From Campylobacterales bacterium (GTDB lineage: Bacteria; Campylobacterota; Campylobacteria; Campylobacterales; QNZT01): 6,039 nt of DNA. Both the position numbers and the translations under genes were made by a program. Below, piece by piece: positions 4,400 through 6,039 of this stretch. How positions within the stretch are numbered: position 1 is the stretch's first letter; the number at the start of each line of letters is the position of its first letter. The notes under the pieces are model-generated. The model did not search any database and was not told where the DNA came from. It saw only the letters and a program-made list of their open reading frames with translations. The stretch lies in the NCBI GenBank assembly GCA_015662615.1, contig DQTU01000221.1:1-6039 (forward strand). Direction: 5' to 3'.

Positions 4400-6039
4400 A
4401 TGAAGAAATATCTTTTATTATCAATTGTAGCGGCTTCGGCTTTAACATTTTTAGGGTGTAGTGACAGTGAGACAACAACACCAAATACACTTTCATTTAG
4501 TGAAGCACCAATTCCAACAAGTGACTCACAAAAGAGGTCTATTTTGGCATCTCAAGCAGTAACTGTAAATGGAAAAGAGTATCCAATAAGCTACAACACG
4601 ATTATCAGAAGTGGTGAAGAAGTTGGTGGTGGTACTTATGGTTTAATATATGATAAAAATGGTGTGGCGGTAACAGCAGCTGATGGTTCACAAAAGATTA
4701 GTAATAGTAATGATTTTGCTTCACTGTTACCAGTTGGAGATAAACTTTTTATGATTTCTCATTTTGAGACTAGACCCGCAGCTATGTATCTTACTGAGTT
4801 AAATCAAGATAAAACAACGGGTAAATTAACGCCTAAGAGCACTAAAAATATAGATTTTACAGCATTTAACGGTTTATGGGTTCCATGTGCTGGTTCTGTT
4901 ACACCTTGGGGAACACATTTAGGAAGTGAAGAGTATCCGCCAGATGCAAGTAGTATTGATGAAAATGGAAGTATTAGTTCATATTATGATCCGATGGCAG
5001 ATTATGTTGGAGGAGATCTTTTGGCATTAAATCCTTATGATTATGGTTGGACTCCTGAACTTAAAGTTTCTGCAACTGGAAGTGTTGATGTAAAAAAACA
5101 TTATGCTATGGGTAGATTTGCACATGAGTTAGCTTATGTTATGCCAGATTCTAAAACAGTTTATCTTTCTGATGATGGAACAAATGGTGTTTTTTATAAG
5201 TTTATAGCTGATAAGGCAAAAGATTTATCAGCTGGCAGACTTTACGCTGCTAAATGGGAACAAACTTCAGGTGTTGGCGGTGGAACTGCAAACATTACTT
5301 GGGTTGATTTAGGACATGCTACAAATGCTGAAATTAAAGCAGCACTTGATGCTAAAAAGACATTTGGTGATATCTTCACAGTAGCAAGTCGAAATGCTGA
5401 TAACACATGTCCATCAGGTTTCACAGCTTCTAACTGGGCATACAAAAATGAGTGTCTAAAAATCAAAGATGGTATGGAAGTTATCGCTTCAAGACTTGAA
5501 AGTGGTCGTTATGCAGGCATGAAAGGTGCAACTACTGAATTTTCAAAGATGGAAGGCATCACATACAATCCACAAAACAAAGAGATGTATATGGCTATGA
5601 GTCGTACTGAAAAAGGTATGGAAGATAACAAATACAAAAATAAGCCTGAGACAAAATATGACAAAGGTGGCTCTAACGACATAAGACTAGAAAAAAGAAA
5701 CTATTGTGGTGTTGTCTATAAAATGGCACTTGATAATGGCTACAATGTAACAAAAATGAGTACTTTGATAGCAGGAACACCTATGGAAAAAGATGCAAAT
5801 GGTAACTCTTGTGAACTTGATAATATCTCTATGCCTGATAATTTAACATTTATACCAAATACAGATACGCTTATCATTGGAGAAGATACAAGCTACCATC
5901 AAAATGATATGATTTGGGCTTATAATCTTACAAGTAAAAAATTAACGCGTATTCAAACTACACCTTACGGGTCTGAGACAACATCACCTTACTACTATCC
6001 AGATATCAATGGATTTGGTTACCTTATGAGTGTTGTTCA
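4400..6039 (+). CDS. PhoX/DUF839-family lipoprotein (putative phosphatase), 3' end cut by window
   Basis: 546 codons are open to the right edge. The N-terminus is a lipoprotein signal: MKKYLLLSIVAASALTFLGC with C20 as the lipid-bearing residue, followed by a Ser/Thr-rich linker. Family blocks follow in order: CAGSVTPWGTHLGSEE (163-178), matching the PhoX motif CAGGxTPWGTWLxxEE; GRFAHELAYV (238-247); SDDGTNGVFYKF; MEGITYNP with E385; PDNLTFIP (479-486); and GEDTSYH starting at G494. In characterised PhoX enzymes, conserved Cys and Glu residues in such blocks bind an iron-calcium cofactor and the enzyme removes phosphate from esters outside the cytoplasm. C163, E177, E178, E385 and E495 are candidates here. 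PhoX normally carries a Tat signal, and no twin arginine is present, so this may be a divergent branch with another role. AAGAGGAG (4387-4394) supports the start. No frameshift was seen. Confidence 0.88.
   Translation, partial: MKKYLLLSIVAASALTFLGCSDSETTTPNTLSFSEAPIPTSDSQKRSILASQAVTVNGKEYPISYNTIIRSGEEVGGGTYGLIYDKNGVAVTAADGSQKISNSNDFASLLPVGDKLFMISHFETRPAAMYLTELNQDKTTGKLTPKSTKNIDFTAFNGLWVPCAGSVTPWGTHLGSEEYPPDASSIDENGSISSYYDPMADYVGGDLLALNPYDYGWTPELKVSATGSVDVKKHYAMGRFAHELAYVMPDSKTVYLSDDGTNGVFYKFIADKAKDLSAGRLYAAKWEQTSGVGGGTANITWVDLGHATNAEIKAALDAKKTFGDIFTVASRNADNTCPSGFTASNWAYKNECLKIKDGMEVIASRLESGRYAGMKGATTEFSKMEGITYNPQNKEMYMAMSRTEKGMEDNKYKNKPETKYDKGGSNDIRLEKRNYCGVVYKMALDNGYNVTKMSTLIAGTPMEKDANGNSCELDNISMPDNLTFIPNTDTLIIGEDTSYHQNDMIWAYNLTSKKLTRIQTTPYGSETTSPYYYPDINGFGYLMSVV

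Noticed and set aside
5242..5466. Minus-strand frame of 74 codons inside the PhoX-like gene
   Set aside because: It is antisense to an intact, well-conserved coding region.

Overview
The window is AT-rich bacterial chromosome. The gene set and protein style (a YebC beginning MGRAFEYRKAAKEKRWDKM, low-GC codons, AGGAG-type ribosome sites, TATAAT boxes with poor -35 boxes) suggest a Campylobacterota (Epsilonproteobacteria) member such as a Sulfurimonas-, Sulfurovum- or Arcobacter-like organism. This placement is a judgement from protein style, not from a search.

Left part (1-2889). The left edge cuts the first 24 codons of a leftward IS200/RAYT-type transposase with its ribosome site, a candidate -10 box and an upstream GGGGTCAGAGTAC motif. 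Next is tpx (thiol peroxidase, minus strand) with a downstream hairpin. It is divergent from dgkA (diacylglycerol kinase, plus strand) across a short intergenic region with a candidate promoter for each. A small exported cysteine-containing protein of unknown function follows, ending in a hairpin that starts right after its stop codon. Then come yebC and a DUF1456 (YehS-like) gene, spaced like an operon.

Middle part (2890-4000). This stretch has no intact gene. It holds the 3' two thirds of a decayed leftward IS4-type transposase, readable through three frames and broken by at least three frameshifts and two in-frame stops. Abutting it on the plus strand is a remnant whose C-terminus looks like a GspG-type pseudopilin (DPWGNPYQY), with an in-frame TGA and no N-terminus. 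A simple reading is an old insertion into a pseudopilin-like gene followed by decay of both. The remnant's stop codon overlaps the stop codon of a convergent 83-residue gene of unknown function.

Right part (4001-6039). After the 83-residue gene and a 151-base divergent intergenic region carrying a cluster of TGTAAC-like repeats, a long PhoX/DUF839-family lipoprotein gene runs off the right edge (546 codons visible). It keeps the PhoX signature CAGxxTPWGTxLxxEE and other family blocks, but has a lipoprotein signal instead of the Tat signal typical of PhoX phosphatases.

I found no CRISPR array, tRNA or rRNA, and no convincing new multi-gene system. The points most worth a second look are the repeat cluster before the PhoX-like gene, the PhoX-like lipoprotein itself, the two small unknown genes and the nested remnants at 2902-4000.
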